Both the position numbers and the translations under genes were made by a program. The notes under the pieces are model-generated. The model was not told the origin of the DNA. It was given only the letters and a program-made list of their open reading frames with translations, and ran no database searches. DNA of 64,000 bases. Source: Chromobacterium aquaticum. Its GTDB lineage: Bacteria; Pseudomonadota; Gammaproteobacteria; Burkholderiales; Chromobacteriaceae. The stretch is from positions 1 to 64,000 of the forward strand of contig NZ_JAJOHW010000037.1 in assembly GCF_021129195.1 (NCBI RefSeq), given 5' to 3'. Below, in pieces: positions 8,745 through 16,956 of the stretch. Within the stretch, counting starts at the first letter, position 1; every line of letters starts with the position of its first letter.

Positions 8745-9272
8745 TTATTTATCTCGTCCCAGCAGCTTCTGGATGCTGGCGCCCATCTTCAACACCCGGC
8801 TCAGCGTGGCGGTGGACAGCCGCAGCATTTCACGGGTCCAGGTGGTCAGCGTGTCCATGAACTGCCAGGTGTTGCGGATGCGTTCCTGCGCCAGCGGGCT
8901 TTCCTGTTGGAAGTCCGGGCTGTCTATGCATTCCTTCAGCACCTGCAAGGTGGGCTCGATTTCACGGCGTTGCCGTTCCGCGACGATGATGCGGAACAGT
9001 TCCCAGACGTCGCCCGAGGTCTCGAAGTGGTCGCGGCGGTCGCCCAGCACGTGCACGATGCGGATCAGCTGCCAGTTCTGCAGTTCTTTCAGGCTGTTGC
9101 TGATATTGGAGCGGGCCACATTGAGGGTGTCGGCCAGTTCTTCGGCGTTCAGCGGGCGGCCGGTGATGAACAGCAGCGCGTGTATTTGCGCGACGGTGCG
9201 GTTCACGCCCCAGCGGGTGCCCATTTCGCCCCAGTGCAGCACGAAGCGTTGAGATACGGGTGTCAGTTCCAT
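8745..9272 (-). CDS. GbsR/MarR-family winged-helix transcriptional regulator
   Basis: This 175-residue regulator (from ATG 9272) contains a winged-helix domain: VAQIHALLFITGRPLNAEEL and then the recognition helix region VARSNISNSLKELQ, with the wing around VLGDRRDHFE. This ordering is typical of GbsR-like members of the MarR superfamily. The next 80 residues are helical and probably mediate dimerisation. An upstream in-frame ATG at 9308 would lie within the promoter, so MELTPVSQ is preferred. The shared operators before this gene and before the downstream operon imply autoregulation plus control of that operon. The ligand is unknown. Confidence 0.85.
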   Translation of the reverse strand: MELTPVSQRFVLHWGEMGTRWGVNRTVAQIHALLFITGRPLNAEELADTLNVARSNISNSLKELQNWQLIRIVHVLGDRRDHFETSGDVWELFRIIVAERQRREIEPTLQVLKECIDSPDFQQESPLAQERIRNTWQFMDTLTTWTREMLRLSTATLSRVLKMGASIQKLLGRDK

Positions 9273-9279
9273 GGCAGAA

Positions 9280-9308
9280 ACAATAGTTGTTTCCGAAATT
9301 TCTGTCAA
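9280..9308 (-). promoter_or_regulatory. Promoter of the GbsR-type regulator, probably leaderless
   Basis: On the minus strand, a consensus -35 TTGACA (9308-9303), a 17-base spacer and a -10 TATTGT (9285-9280) are present. The -10 ends seven bases before the ATG at 9272, so transcription would begin at or next to the start codon, giving a leaderless or nearly leaderless mRNA. The -35 lies within the operator palindrome, so bound repressor would block polymerase. Confidence 0.65.
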
Positions 9309-9317
9309 TGCAGAAAT
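9298..9317. promoter_or_regulatory. Operator copy 2 (palindrome) upstream of the GbsR-type regulator
   Basis: ATTTCTG-N6-CAGAAAT has half-sites identical to the copy at 8653-8672. It covers the -35 hexamer of the regulator's own promoter, which fits negative autoregulation. Confidence 0.75.
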
Positions 9318-9356
9318 TGATTGGCATGAAATTAAGGCAGGAACGGCGGAGAAAGG

Positions 9357-9380
9357 GCCGCGCCAGACAAAGGGCGCGGC
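9357..9380 (-). terminator. Possible terminator of the DUF2061 gene
   Basis: An 8-bp GC-rich stem (GCCGCGCC / GGCGCGGC) with an 8-base loop lies just past the stop of the small membrane gene. The minus-strand tail CCCTTTCTCC is only weakly T-rich, so termination efficiency is doubtful. Confidence 0.4.
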
Positions 9381-9390
9381 GTTGTTGGCA

Positions 9391-9621
9391 TCAGTGCTGG
9401 TGGAACAGGACGTTGTGTCCGGCTGAGCCGGTTTCGGCGGCTTGGGCCTTGCGGCCGCGGATGCGGTCCCATACTTTTTCGTGGAAGTAGTAGGCCACGG
9501 TGTTGACCAGGGGCTCCACCAGCGCCAATAGGCTGGAGACGCCGATATTGCCGGTCAGCAGATACGCCACGCTGAAGGCGACGGTGAAATGGCAGATAGC
9601 GAAGGTGATGGTCTTGAGCAT
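9391..9621 (-). CDS. DUF2061-family small membrane protein
   Basis: This 76-residue protein has two hydrophobic segments (about 3-22 and 29-46) followed by YYFHEKVWDRI, the characteristic end of DUF2061 proteins. The tail is polar. The ATG at 9621 has a GGAG Shine-Dalgarno; the longer reading from 9636 is not needed. A Fur-box-like palindrome lies 29 bases upstream, which suggests iron-responsive expression. The molecular function of the family is not known to me. Confidence 0.8.
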   Translation of the reverse strand: MLKTITFAICHFTVAFSVAYLLTGNIGVSSLLALVEPLVNTVAYYFHEKVWDRIRGRKAQAAETGSAGHNVLFHQH

Positions 9622-9649
9622 GGCTGGGCTCCACATTGAGTATTTATTG

Positions 9650-9668
9650 AATGATAGTCATTATCATT
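9650..9668. promoter_or_regulatory. Fur-box-like palindrome
   Basis: The 19-bp sequence AATGATAGTCATTATCATT is an inverted repeat (AATGATA...TATCATT) closely resembling the E. coli Fur consensus. It lies in an AT-rich promoter region 29 bases upstream of the DUF2061 start at 9621. Confidence 0.65.
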
Positions 9669-9784
9669 TGTGTGGACCAGTTGAATATTTTGCTTAGAGC
9701 GATAGCATTTTACTAATGAGATTTTTGTTTTGATTGTGGATGGCTGCTGGCGGTAGCAGGAAGGCCGCTGCTGCGAGGAGCTTG

Positions 9785-9911
9785 GTGTCTGTTCGCGATC
9801 GCGCGAGCACAGGCGAGACAAGGCGTTGTGGCAGGGAGACGGTGGATGAGGCAGCGAAGTCGCATCCACCGTGTTACGCCGCGCGACGCGCGGCGGATCG
9901 TAAACAGGTTC
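9785..9911 (+). mobile_element. Variant copy (about 127 bp) of the TNA-flanked structured element family
   Basis: The right end (GATCGTAAACAGGTTC) and the 5' arm (GCGCGAGCACAGGCGAGACAAGGCG) match the 140-bp copies elsewhere in the window. The central stem and 3' arm are replaced by unrelated sequence that still pairs: ACGGTGGATG with CATCCACCGT, and GCCGCGCG with CGCGCGGC (9878-9894). The left end is degenerate and was placed by alignment. The element ends exactly at the TTA that is the stop codon of the 2OG oxygenase gene (9912-9914). Confidence 0.65.
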
Positions 9912-10754
9912 TTACATCTTGACGCCCAGTTCGCGCAGACGCTCGTTCAGATAGCTGTCCGCGGTATAGCGCTCGGACAGCACTACTTCCGGGCGCGGGT
10001 GCAGGAATAGCGGCAGCGAGATGCGGTTCTTGCTCGCGCCTTCGCCGCTGGGGTTGACCACGCGGTGTTGGGTGGACGGGTAGTAGCCGGCAGACGCTTC
10101 TTGCAGCATGTCGCCGATATTGACCACCAGGGTGCCGAAATCACAGGGCACGTCCAGCCATTCGCCTTGCTTGTCCTGCACTTGCAGGCCGGGCTCGTTG
10201 GCGGCGGGCAGGATGGTCAGCAGATTGATGTCGCCATGGGCGGCGGCGCGCAGCGATCCGGCCGGTTCCTGGCCGGTCAGCGGCGGGTAGCGCAGCACGC
10301 GCAACAGGGTTTTCTGGCTGTCGGCGATCATGTGCGACAGCGGCTCGGTGTAATGGGCGGCGATGTGGGCCGGGGTGTATTGCTGCACCCAGGACAGCAG
10401 TTCCTGCGCCAGCTGGTTGGCGATGGCGTAGTAGCGGTCGGTATCGGCCTTGAGCTGTGGCGGCACGCGGCCCCAGGGGTAGATGTGGAAGTATTCCTTG
10501 ATGTCTTTCAGGGTTGCGCCCTTGGCGGTTTCCGACACTTCCGGCGAGAACCAGCCGTCCTGGCGCTCCATGGAGAAGGCGTAATCGTATTTGGCCTGGC
10601 TGTTGAAGAAGGCGAGCCAGTCCGCATAGATTTTTTCGACCAGGTCTTGGGGTACCGGATGATTGACCAGCACGCCGAAGCCGGTTTCGTGCAAGGAGCG
10701 GGTGAATTGTTCCGCGGCGTCCGGTGCGTGGTAATCGACAACTCTGACGTTCAT
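9912..10754 (-). CDS. 2-oxoglutarate/Fe(II)-dependent oxygenase, isopenicillin-N-synthase-like
   Basis: This 280-residue non-haem iron oxygenase shows the metal triad H173-x-D175 (AAHGDINLLTIL) and H230 (STQHRVVNP), with N-R-I-S (R244, S246) to bind the 2-oxoglutarate carboxylate. The N-terminal DIOX_N-like part includes ETGFGVLVNHPVP. It belongs to the family of isopenicillin N synthase, ACC oxidase and plant-type dioxygenases; the substrate cannot be read from sequence. The gene stands alone, with start ATG 10754 rather than 10790. The stop codon coincides with the TNA flank of a repeat element. Confidence 0.88.
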   Translation of the reverse strand: MNVRVVDYHAPDAAEQFTRSLHETGFGVLVNHPVPQDLVEKIYADWLAFFNSQAKYDYAFSMERQDGWFSPEVSETAKGATLKDIKEYFHIYPWGRVPPQLKADTDRYYAIANQLAQELLSWVQQYTPAHIAAHYTEPLSHMIADSQKTLLRVLRYPPLTGQEPAGSLRAAAHGDINLLTILPAANEPGLQVQDKQGEWLDVPCDFGTLVVNIGDMLQEASAGYYPSTQHRVVNPSGEGASKNRISLPLFLHPRPEVVLSERYTADSYLNERLRELGVKM

Positions 10755-10899
10755 GGGGTGGGGTTCCTGAGGATTGCAGGACGCTGCCATTCAATGGCGG
10801 GGCAGGCGTCAAGGGCTGGGATTTTACCCGCGCGCCTGTGCATCACCAAGCGCTTGCTGTAGTCCTTCAGGACAGATGTCGCGCTGTAGCAACTGGGCT

Positions 10900-11706
10900 T
10901 CAGGCGCCGCGGCGGATTCGCGGGGAAGAACCCGCCGCTCCAGCCGCGCTTTCGGCGCAGAATCGGCCCGTGCGCAGCAGTTGCTGCACGCGCCAGAACA
11001 GAAAATCGGATGAAACCAGCGCTTCGCGGATGTCGATGAACGCGGCGCCGACCAGGCGCTGGATAGCGAGCAGGTCCGCGCCGATCTGTTCCAGCAGCAG
11101 CGCATCGTAACGCTCCAGCGGCGCTTCGACGATGGCGTTGCCCTGCCAGCGGCGCAGGCCCAGGCCGTGTTCGCGCCAGTGGCGCCATTGCGCGGCCAGC
11201 GCTTGCCGTTCCGCGGCGCTGAGCGGGCGTTGCTGCGGCAGGCAGGCGGCCAGCCGTTCCAGCGGCAGCATGGCCAAGCTCCATTCCGCCATCTCGTCGC
11301 CGGCTTGCCAGGCCGGTTCCGGCACGGCGATGACGGACAGCGGGCAGTGCGCGGGCAGTTGCTCTGCCAACAGCGCCAGCGCCAGGTGGTCGCCGGCGTT
11401 GCGGCCCAGCCAGACGGTGAGCGGGCGCGGCTGTTCCAGCAGCCGCAGCAACGCCCTGCGGCTGACCTGATGCCGGCGCAGCCAATCGTCCTCGTATTCC
11501 GGCAGCCAGGGCTGGGCTTGCAGCAGTTGTTGGTGCCAGGCCAGGCGCAGCCCTTGATCGATGGCATCGGCGTCCAGCAGCGGACCGGCGCTCAGGTCTT
11601 CGATGAAGGCCAGCACTTCGCCGTCTAGCAGGCCGTCGCGCCGCAGCGCCTGCAGCATGCCGGCGCCGGAGTCGCCGACGGCGACGTGCAGCCGGTTCGC
11701 GCTCAC
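10900..11706 (-). CDS. DUF1835 domain-containing protein
   Basis: This 268-residue cytoplasmic protein begins with the DUF1835 pattern: LHVAVGDSGAGMLQALRRDG, then FIEDLSAGPL and an acidic W-L-P-E-Y-E-D-D stretch. The C-terminal half resembles DUF3658. The function is unknown. The start at 11706 overlaps the cysE stop by four bases, so it is translationally coupled to serine acetyltransferase. The last 15 residues are Arg/Ser/Gly-rich and look poorly conserved. Confidence 0.75.
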   Translation of the reverse strand: MSANRLHVAVGDSGAGMLQALRRDGLLDGEVLAFIEDLSAGPLLDADAIDQGLRLAWHQQLLQAQPWLPEYEDDWLRRHQVSRRALLRLLEQPRPLTVWLGRNAGDHLALALLAEQLPAHCPLSVIAVPEPAWQAGDEMAEWSLAMLPLERLAACLPQQRPLSAAERQALAAQWRHWREHGLGLRRWQGNAIVEAPLERYDALLLEQIGADLLAIQRLVGAAFIDIREALVSSDFLFWRVQQLLRTGRFCAESAAGAAGSSPRIRRGA

Positions 11707-12485
11707 ACGCGCTGGTCCATGTCCAGCGCCGGCGTGCCTTCGCAGGCGCGCGCCACCACGCGGGCGGGCACGCCCACCACGGTGGTGTGGGCCGGCACGT
11801 CTTCCAGCACCACGCTGCCGGCGCCGATCTTGGCGCAGGCGCCCACCTGGATGTTGCCGAGGATGGAGGTGTTGGCGCCGATCAGCACGCCGTCGGCGAT
11901 CTTGGGGTGGCGGTCGCCGTGCTCCTTGCCGGTGCCGCCCAGGGTCACGCCTTGCAGCAGCGAGACGTTGTCGCCGATGACGGCGGTTTCGCCGACCACC
12001 ACGCCGGTGCCGTGGTCCAGCATCACGCCCTGGCCGATGCGCGCGGCCGGGTGGATGTCGGCGCCGGTGACTTCGGAGATGCGGTTTTGCAGGAACAGCG
12101 CCAGGGTTTTACGCTCTTCGCGCCACAGCCAGTGGGTGATGCGCTGGCACTGGATGGCGTGGAAGCCCTTGAAATACAGCAGCGGGGTGGAGTAGTTGTC
12201 GCAAGCCGGATCGCGGTCGAAACAGGCGCTGATGTCGGCGCGCGCGGCGGCGCTGATGGCCGGGTCGGCGTCCAGCGCTTCGCGGAACAGTTCCATCAGC
12301 GCGCGGGCGTCCATCACCGGGCTGGCGAGCTTGCTGGAAAGGTGGAAGGCGAGCACGTCTTCCAGGGTGTTGTGGCGCAGCACGGTCATGTGCAGGAAGC
12401 TGGCCAGCATGGGTTCATCCTGGGCGGCTTGCGTGGCTTCCTGTCGGATGGCGAGCCAGAGCGGATCGCCGTTTGCTTCGTTCAT
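11703..12485 (-). CDS. cysE: Serine O-acetyltransferase
   Basis: This 260-residue enzyme transfers acetyl from acetyl-CoA to L-serine, the first step of cysteine synthesis. The N-terminal helical domain (LWLAIRQEA...) precedes a left-handed beta-helix of hexapeptide repeats (about 145-235) that includes DHGTGVVVGETAVIGD and GGTGKEHGDRHPKI, diagnostic for CysE. The C-terminal tail ends DMDQRV, where a terminal Ile usually docks in cysteine synthase; here the last residue is Val. It overlaps the DUF1835 gene. Confidence 0.95.
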   Translation of the reverse strand: MNEANGDPLWLAIRQEATQAAQDEPMLASFLHMTVLRHNTLEDVLAFHLSSKLASPVMDARALMELFREALDADPAISAAARADISACFDRDPACDNYSTPLLYFKGFHAIQCQRITHWLWREERKTLALFLQNRISEVTGADIHPAARIGQGVMLDHGTGVVVGETAVIGDNVSLLQGVTLGGTGKEHGDRHPKIADGVLIGANTSILGNIQVGACAKIGAGSVVLEDVPAHTTVVGVPARVVARACEGTPALDMDQRV

Positions 12486-12521
12486 CTTGCAAAACTCCCT
12501 TGAGCTGCGGCGGCGCGCGCC

Positions 12522-13232
12522 TCAGCGGTCTTTCAATTGCCAGAACAGCGCGCGGTCGAACGGCGACCACCAGGCGGTGCGCACGCCGCTGGCGTCCAGC
12601 GCGTTGCGCACCCACTGGTTGCAGGTGGTCAATGGGCTGTAGCGGCCGTTGGCCAGGTAAAAGGCGTCCTGCTCATGGTAATGATAGCCCTGCATCCAGA
12701 CGGCCTGTCCGGCGCCGTCGCGGGCGATGGCGGAGCGGATGTAGCCGGTCAGCCGCCGGTATTGTTCGGGCGTGAGCAGGATGCGACGGGTGGCGGCGTT
12801 TTCGCGCGGCGGCGGCAGGTATTCCACGTGCAGCACGGTGCCGTCCAGGCCGGACAGCGCGTAGAGCGCGTTGCCGGGGGTGAGGTCGGACCAATTCTGC
12901 GTGTCCAGGAAAAAGCTGCGGCTGCCCCAGCCTATGCCGACATAGGGCTGTTTGTCCAGATTAGGCCGGAGGCGCGGATGCTGCGGCGAAAACTCATTGT
13001 CCCAGTCCATGCCCGCGGCGCGGCGCGGCAGCAGCAGGCCGGCGTGCACGCCGTTGCTGTCGAGATAGACCGGAATACCGGCGGCCGGCGCGCGCCAGTC
13101 GCGGTTGGCGGGCAACAGGCCCAGGACCAGCGCGGTCAGCAGGTAGAGGAGCGGCAGGGCCAGCAGGCATAGCAAGCACCGCAGCGCGCGCCGGAACAGG
13201 CGCGGCCGCCGCGGGGGCAAGATTGTTGTCAT
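12522..13232 (-). CDS. DUF2459 / TIGR02117-type conserved membrane-anchored protein
   Basis: This 236-residue protein has one N-terminal membrane anchor (about 15-42, after an Arg-rich start) and an exported domain. Recognisable features are IPVYLDSNGVHAGLLLPR, GWGSRSFFLDTQNWSDL and CNQWVRNALDASG with H-Y-H near residue 190, matching the DUF2459 family of possible periplasmic enzymes with conserved His and Cys. No function is assigned. It lies nine bases after rng, so it is probably cotranscribed with rng and maf. Confidence 0.72.
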   Translation of the reverse strand: MTTILPPRRPRLFRRALRCLLCLLALPLLYLLTALVLGLLPANRDWRAPAAGIPVYLDSNGVHAGLLLPRRAAGMDWDNEFSPQHPRLRPNLDKQPYVGIGWGSRSFFLDTQNWSDLTPGNALYALSGLDGTVLHVEYLPPPRENAATRRILLTPEQYRRLTGYIRSAIARDGAGQAVWMQGYHYHEQDAFYLANGRYSPLTTCNQWVRNALDASGVRTAWWSPFDRALFWQLKDR

Positions 13233-13241
13233 GGGCGGAGC

Positions 13242-14738
13242 TTAGAGAAGGACGACGTCGAACTGCTCCTGGGTATAAGTGGCTTCCACCGACAGGGAGA
13301 TCGGCTTGCCGATAAAGTCGATCAGCATCGCCAGGCTTTGCGATTCCTCGTCTATGAACATGTCGATCACCGATTGCGCGGCCAGGATGCGGTAGCCCTT
13401 GGCGTCGAACTGGCGCGCCTCGCGCACGATTTCGCGCTGGATCTCGTAGCACACGGTCTGCGCGGTCTTGATCTCGCCGCGGCCCTGGCAGGTGGGGCAG
13501 GGCTCGCACAGCACGTGGGCCAGGCTCTCGCGGGTGCGCTTGCGGGTGATTTCCACCAGGCCCAGGCTGGTGAAGCCGTTGAGGGTGACGCGGGTGCGGT
13601 CGCGCGCCATCGCCTTGGCCAGCTCCGCCAGCACCGCGGACTGGTGCTCGTCGTTGTCCATGTCGATGAAGTCAACGATGATGATGCCGCCGAGATTGCG
13701 CAGCCGCAGTTGCCGCGCAATGGTCTGGGTGGCTTCCAGATTGGTCTTGAAGATGGTTTCGTCGAAGTTGCGGTTGCCGACGAAGCCGCCGGTGTTGACG
13801 TCTATGGTGGTCATCGCCTCGGTCTGGTCGATGATCAGGTAGCCGCCGAACTTGAGGTTGACGCGGCGCGCCAGCGCCTTGTCGATCTCGGCCTCGATGC
13901 CGTGCAGTTCGAACAGCGGGCGTTCGCCGCTATAGCGTTCGATCTTGTCCACGGCGATCTGCACGTATTGCTCGGCGAACTCGACCATGCGGCTGTAGTT
14001 CTCGGTGGAATCCACCACCACCTGGTCGGTGAAGCCGCTGACCATGTCGCGCAGCACGCGCACCGCCAATGGCAGGTCTTCGTACAGCAGGCTTTGCGCC
14101 GGCAGGTGCTGGGACTTGTGGCGGATGTCGGACCACAGCTTGGACAGGTAGCCGATGTCGGCGGCCAGTTCGTCGTCGCGGGCGGTCTCGGCGCTGGTGC
14201 GGATGATGTAGCCGCGCGGGCTGTTGGCCGGCAGTAGCTTTTCCAGCCGGGATTTCAGGCTGTGGCGTTCGTTCTCGCTGTCTATTTTCTGCGAAACGCC
14301 GATGTGTTCTTCCTGCGGCAGATGCACCAGGAAGCGGCCGGCCAGCGATATCTGGGTGGACAGGCGCGCGCCCTTGGTGCCGATCGGATCCTTGATCACC
14401 TGCACCAGCACGGTCTGGCCTTCGAACAGCATTTTTTCGATGCGTTGCGGCTCGGTCGGGTGCTGGCGTTGCTCCAGCACATCGGCGATGTGCAGGAAGG
14501 CGGCGCGCTCCAGGCCGATTTCAATGAAGGCGCTCTGCATGCCGGGCAGCACGCGCTTGACCTGGCCCAGATAGATGTTGCCGACGATGCCGCGGCTGGC
14601 GGCGCGTTCCACGTGCAGCTCCTGGACCACGGCGTCTTCCAGCACCGCGACCCGGGTTTCCTGCGGCGTGATGTTGACCAGGATCTGTTCCTTGGGCCGC
14701 GGCAGATCGCGCGGCAGGGGTATCGATTGATGCAGCAT
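13242..14738 (-). CDS. rng: Ribonuclease G (RNase E/G family)
   Basis: This 498-residue endoribonuclease matures 16S rRNA 5' ends and degrades mRNA. It has an N-terminal S1 RNA-binding region (NIYLGQVKRVLPGMQSAFI), an RNase H-like and DNase I-like core with the metal-binding GGIIIVDFIDMDND, and the zinc-link C-x-x-C motif in CEPCPTCQGRG. It has the length of RNase G, without the long C-terminal scaffold of RNase E. It lies 17 bases downstream of maf, an arrangement common in proteobacteria. Confidence 0.95.
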   Translation of the reverse strand: MLHQSIPLPRDLPRPKEQILVNITPQETRVAVLEDAVVQELHVERAASRGIVGNIYLGQVKRVLPGMQSAFIEIGLERAAFLHIADVLEQRQHPTEPQRIEKMLFEGQTVLVQVIKDPIGTKGARLSTQISLAGRFLVHLPQEEHIGVSQKIDSENERHSLKSRLEKLLPANSPRGYIIRTSAETARDDELAADIGYLSKLWSDIRHKSQHLPAQSLLYEDLPLAVRVLRDMVSGFTDQVVVDSTENYSRMVEFAEQYVQIAVDKIERYSGERPLFELHGIEAEIDKALARRVNLKFGGYLIIDQTEAMTTIDVNTGGFVGNRNFDETIFKTNLEATQTIARQLRLRNLGGIIIVDFIDMDNDEHQSAVLAELAKAMARDRTRVTLNGFTSLGLVEITRKRTRESLAHVLCEPCPTCQGRGEIKTAQTVCYEIQREIVREARQFDAKGYRILAAQSVIDMFIDEESQSLAMLIDFIGKPISLSVEATYTQEQFDVVLL

Positions 14739-14755
14739 GGTGGTCCCCCGCGCGC

Positions 14756-15352
14756 TTAAGGAAATTGAAAGCCGAATTCGCCGAGCAGCGCCGCGGTTTC
14801 GAAGATGGGCAAGCCCATGACGCCGCTGTGGCTGCCGTGGATGCGCTCGACGAAGACGCCGGCCTTGCCCTGGATGCCGTAGGCGCCGGCCTTGTCGAAG
14901 GGCTCGCCGCTGGCCAGGTAGCGTTCGATGTCCTGTTCGCTGAGCGGGCGGAAGAACACATCGGTGACCGAGGTCTTGAGCCGTACCTTGTCGTCCTCGC
15001 GCACGGCCACGCTGGTGATCGCCTGGTGGCTGCGGCCGGAAAAGGCGCGCAGCATGCGGCGGGCGTCGTCGGCGTTTTCCGGCTTGCCGAAGATTTCGCC
15101 GTCCATCGCCACCGTGGTGTCGGCTGCCAGCAAGGGCCGCGACGGCAGACCGCAGGACATCACCACCCGCCAGCCGGCTTCGGCCTTGGACAGCGCCAGC
15201 CGTTCGGTATAGGCGACGGCGGACTCGCCGGGCAGCACCGATTCATCGATATCGGCGTGGATGCGCTCCAGGTGCATGCCCAGCTGTTCCAGAATTTCGC
15301 GGCGGCGCGGGCTGCCGGAAGACAGGTAAATCCGGGTGTCATTTGCGGTCAT
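14756..15352 (-). CDS. maf: Maf-family nucleotide pyrophosphatase (YhdE type)
   Basis: This 198-residue house-cleaning pyrophosphatase is likely to hydrolyse dTTP/UTP or modified nucleotides. Key motifs are the N-terminal LSSGSPRRREIL phosphate-binding segment, the ESAVAYTERLALSKA helix, the catalytic LLAADTTVAMDGEIFGKP and FSGRSHQAITSV. The S-G-S-P-R-R-R motif and A-A-D-T favour the YhdE subgroup. It is the first gene of the maf-rng-DUF2459 run. Confidence 0.92.
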   Translation of the reverse strand: MTANDTRIYLSSGSPRRREILEQLGMHLERIHADIDESVLPGESAVAYTERLALSKAEAGWRVVMSCGLPSRPLLAADTTVAMDGEIFGKPENADDARRMLRAFSGRSHQAITSVAVREDDKVRLKTSVTDVFFRPLSEQDIERYLASGEPFDKAGAYGIQGKAGVFVERIHGSHSGVMGLPIFETAALLGEFGFQFP

Positions 15353-15600
15353 GATAGTCTGCTCATTTGTTCTTTGGGTCGCTGCCTAGGTTACCAGACG
15401 CGTGATGCCGCAACCATCGAATCCGTCAGGCTCCGGGCGTTTTCAGGCCGGTACGGTCGGGTTTAATTGGTGTCAATTCGCTGTTTTTAAAGACATGGGC
15501 GCGGCGCGCGGGCGGGTTTTTTTCCAGGGCTCTGCTGCGGCGCGGCGCTGTCCCCGGTATCATGCCGGTTTGCTTCCGATGCCCCTGCCGTCATACCCCG

Positions 15601-16779
15601 ATGCCGAACGCTAGCCCTCCCCCGTATGCCCGTGCCGCCACCTTGGCGGCCATTTTGTTGATCCTGTTCAATCCCTTGGGCATCGATCTTTACCTGTCGG
15701 CGATGCCGGCGATGCAACTGCATTTCCAGGCCGATGTCGCGCTCAGTCTCAGCGTGTTCATCTTCAGCCTGGGGCTGGGACAGCTGCTGTTCGGTCCGAT
15801 GGCTGACCGCTTCGGCCGCAAGCCGGTGGCGCTGGGCGGTTTGCTGTTGTACGCGGCGGCCGCGTTTGGCGCCAGCCGCAGCGACAGCCTGAGCGGCTTT
15901 CTGGCCTTGCGCATGCTGCAGGGCCTGGGCGCCAGCGCCAGCTCGGTGTGTGCGTTCACCCTGGTGCGTGATTGTTTTTCCGGCAATGCCGCGGCGCAGC
16001 GCTATAGCCTGCTCAACGCCGCGCTGAACGTGGTGCCGGCGATGGCGCCGCTGTTGGGCGGCTGGCTGACCGCGCGCTGGGGCTGGCAGTCCTGCTTCCT
16101 GGTGCTGGGCGGCAGCGCGGTGCTGGCCAGCGCGTGGCTGGCCTGGAAGATGCCGGAAACCCGGCCCGCGGCTTCCAGCGCCGCCGGCCCGGCGATGGGC
16201 ATGCGCCAGGTGCTGGCCACCCCGGCGCTGCGTCGTTACGGCGCTTGCTGCGCGACCGCGCTGGCCTTGATCGTCAGCTATGTGACGCTGGCGCCGATGG
16301 TGTTGATCGAGCGCGGCGGCATCAGCACCACCACCTTCGGCCTGCTGTTCGGCGGCAATGCCTTGCTGGTGATGGCGGCCAGCTTCCTCGGCCTGAAGCT
16401 GATCGGCCGTTTCGGCCAGAAGGCCATGCTGCGCTACGGCCTCAACATCATGCTGCTGGCGGGGGTCTTGCTGCTGGCTTTGTCCGGCCAGCCGGGCGCC
16501 TGGCACTATATGCTGCCGATAGGCGTGCTGAGCGTGGGTTTCGCCTGGACGCTGGGTCCCGCCAGCGGCATGGCGATGGCGCCGTTCTCCCAGGCCGCCG
16601 GCCGCGCCGCCGCCTTGCTCGGCTGCGCTCAGATGCTGTTCGCATCGGCGGTGTCGGCCGGCCTCGCCGCCCTGCCGTTGCCGGGCGAGTGGGCGCTGGG
16701 CGCGACGGTATTGCTCTTGGCCGGCGCCTGCCGTTGGCTGACCCGTTCGACGGCGGCGATTCGGGAAAATACCCACTGA
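15601..16779 (+). CDS. Bcr/CflA-family multidrug efflux MFS transporter
   Basis: This 392-residue inner-membrane transporter has 12 predicted helices of the drug:proton antiporter-1 family. The characteristic segments are DLYLSAMPAM in the first helix-loop, QLLFGPMADRFGRKPV (MFS motif A) and an R-D-C-F motif in helix 4 (FTLVRDCFSGNAAA). ATG 15601 is used, since the 13-residue extension from 15562 is Cys/Pro-rich and unlike the family. The gene is monocistronic and divergent from maf; the 248-base gap between them shows no feature I can name. Confidence 0.9.
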   Translation: MPNASPPPYARAATLAAILLILFNPLGIDLYLSAMPAMQLHFQADVALSLSVFIFSLGLGQLLFGPMADRFGRKPVALGGLLLYAAAAFGASRSDSLSGFLALRMLQGLGASASSVCAFTLVRDCFSGNAAAQRYSLLNAALNVVPAMAPLLGGWLTARWGWQSCFLVLGGSAVLASAWLAWKMPETRPAASSAAGPAMGMRQVLATPALRRYGACCATALALIVSYVTLAPMVLIERGGISTTTFGLLFGGNALLVMAASFLGLKLIGRFGQKAMLRYGLNIMLLAGVLLLALSGQPGAWHYMLPIGVLSVGFAWTLGPASGMAMAPFSQAAGRAAALLGCAQMLFASAVSAGLAALPLPGEWALGATVLLLAGACRWLTRSTAAIRENTH

Positions 16780-16956
16780 TTTTCAAGCGTTTGACATGTA
16801 TTGTGAGATTTGTGGCGCCGGTCCCGCTTTAGCGCTTGTCTGGCAGCCTACAATCGGCAGACAATTGGCCCAAACTTGAAAATTGACTTCTACAATGAAG
16901 CGCGGCGGCAAGCCGCCCGGCGCTTCTCCGCTCTTTCGCACTGATTAGCAGGTTTC

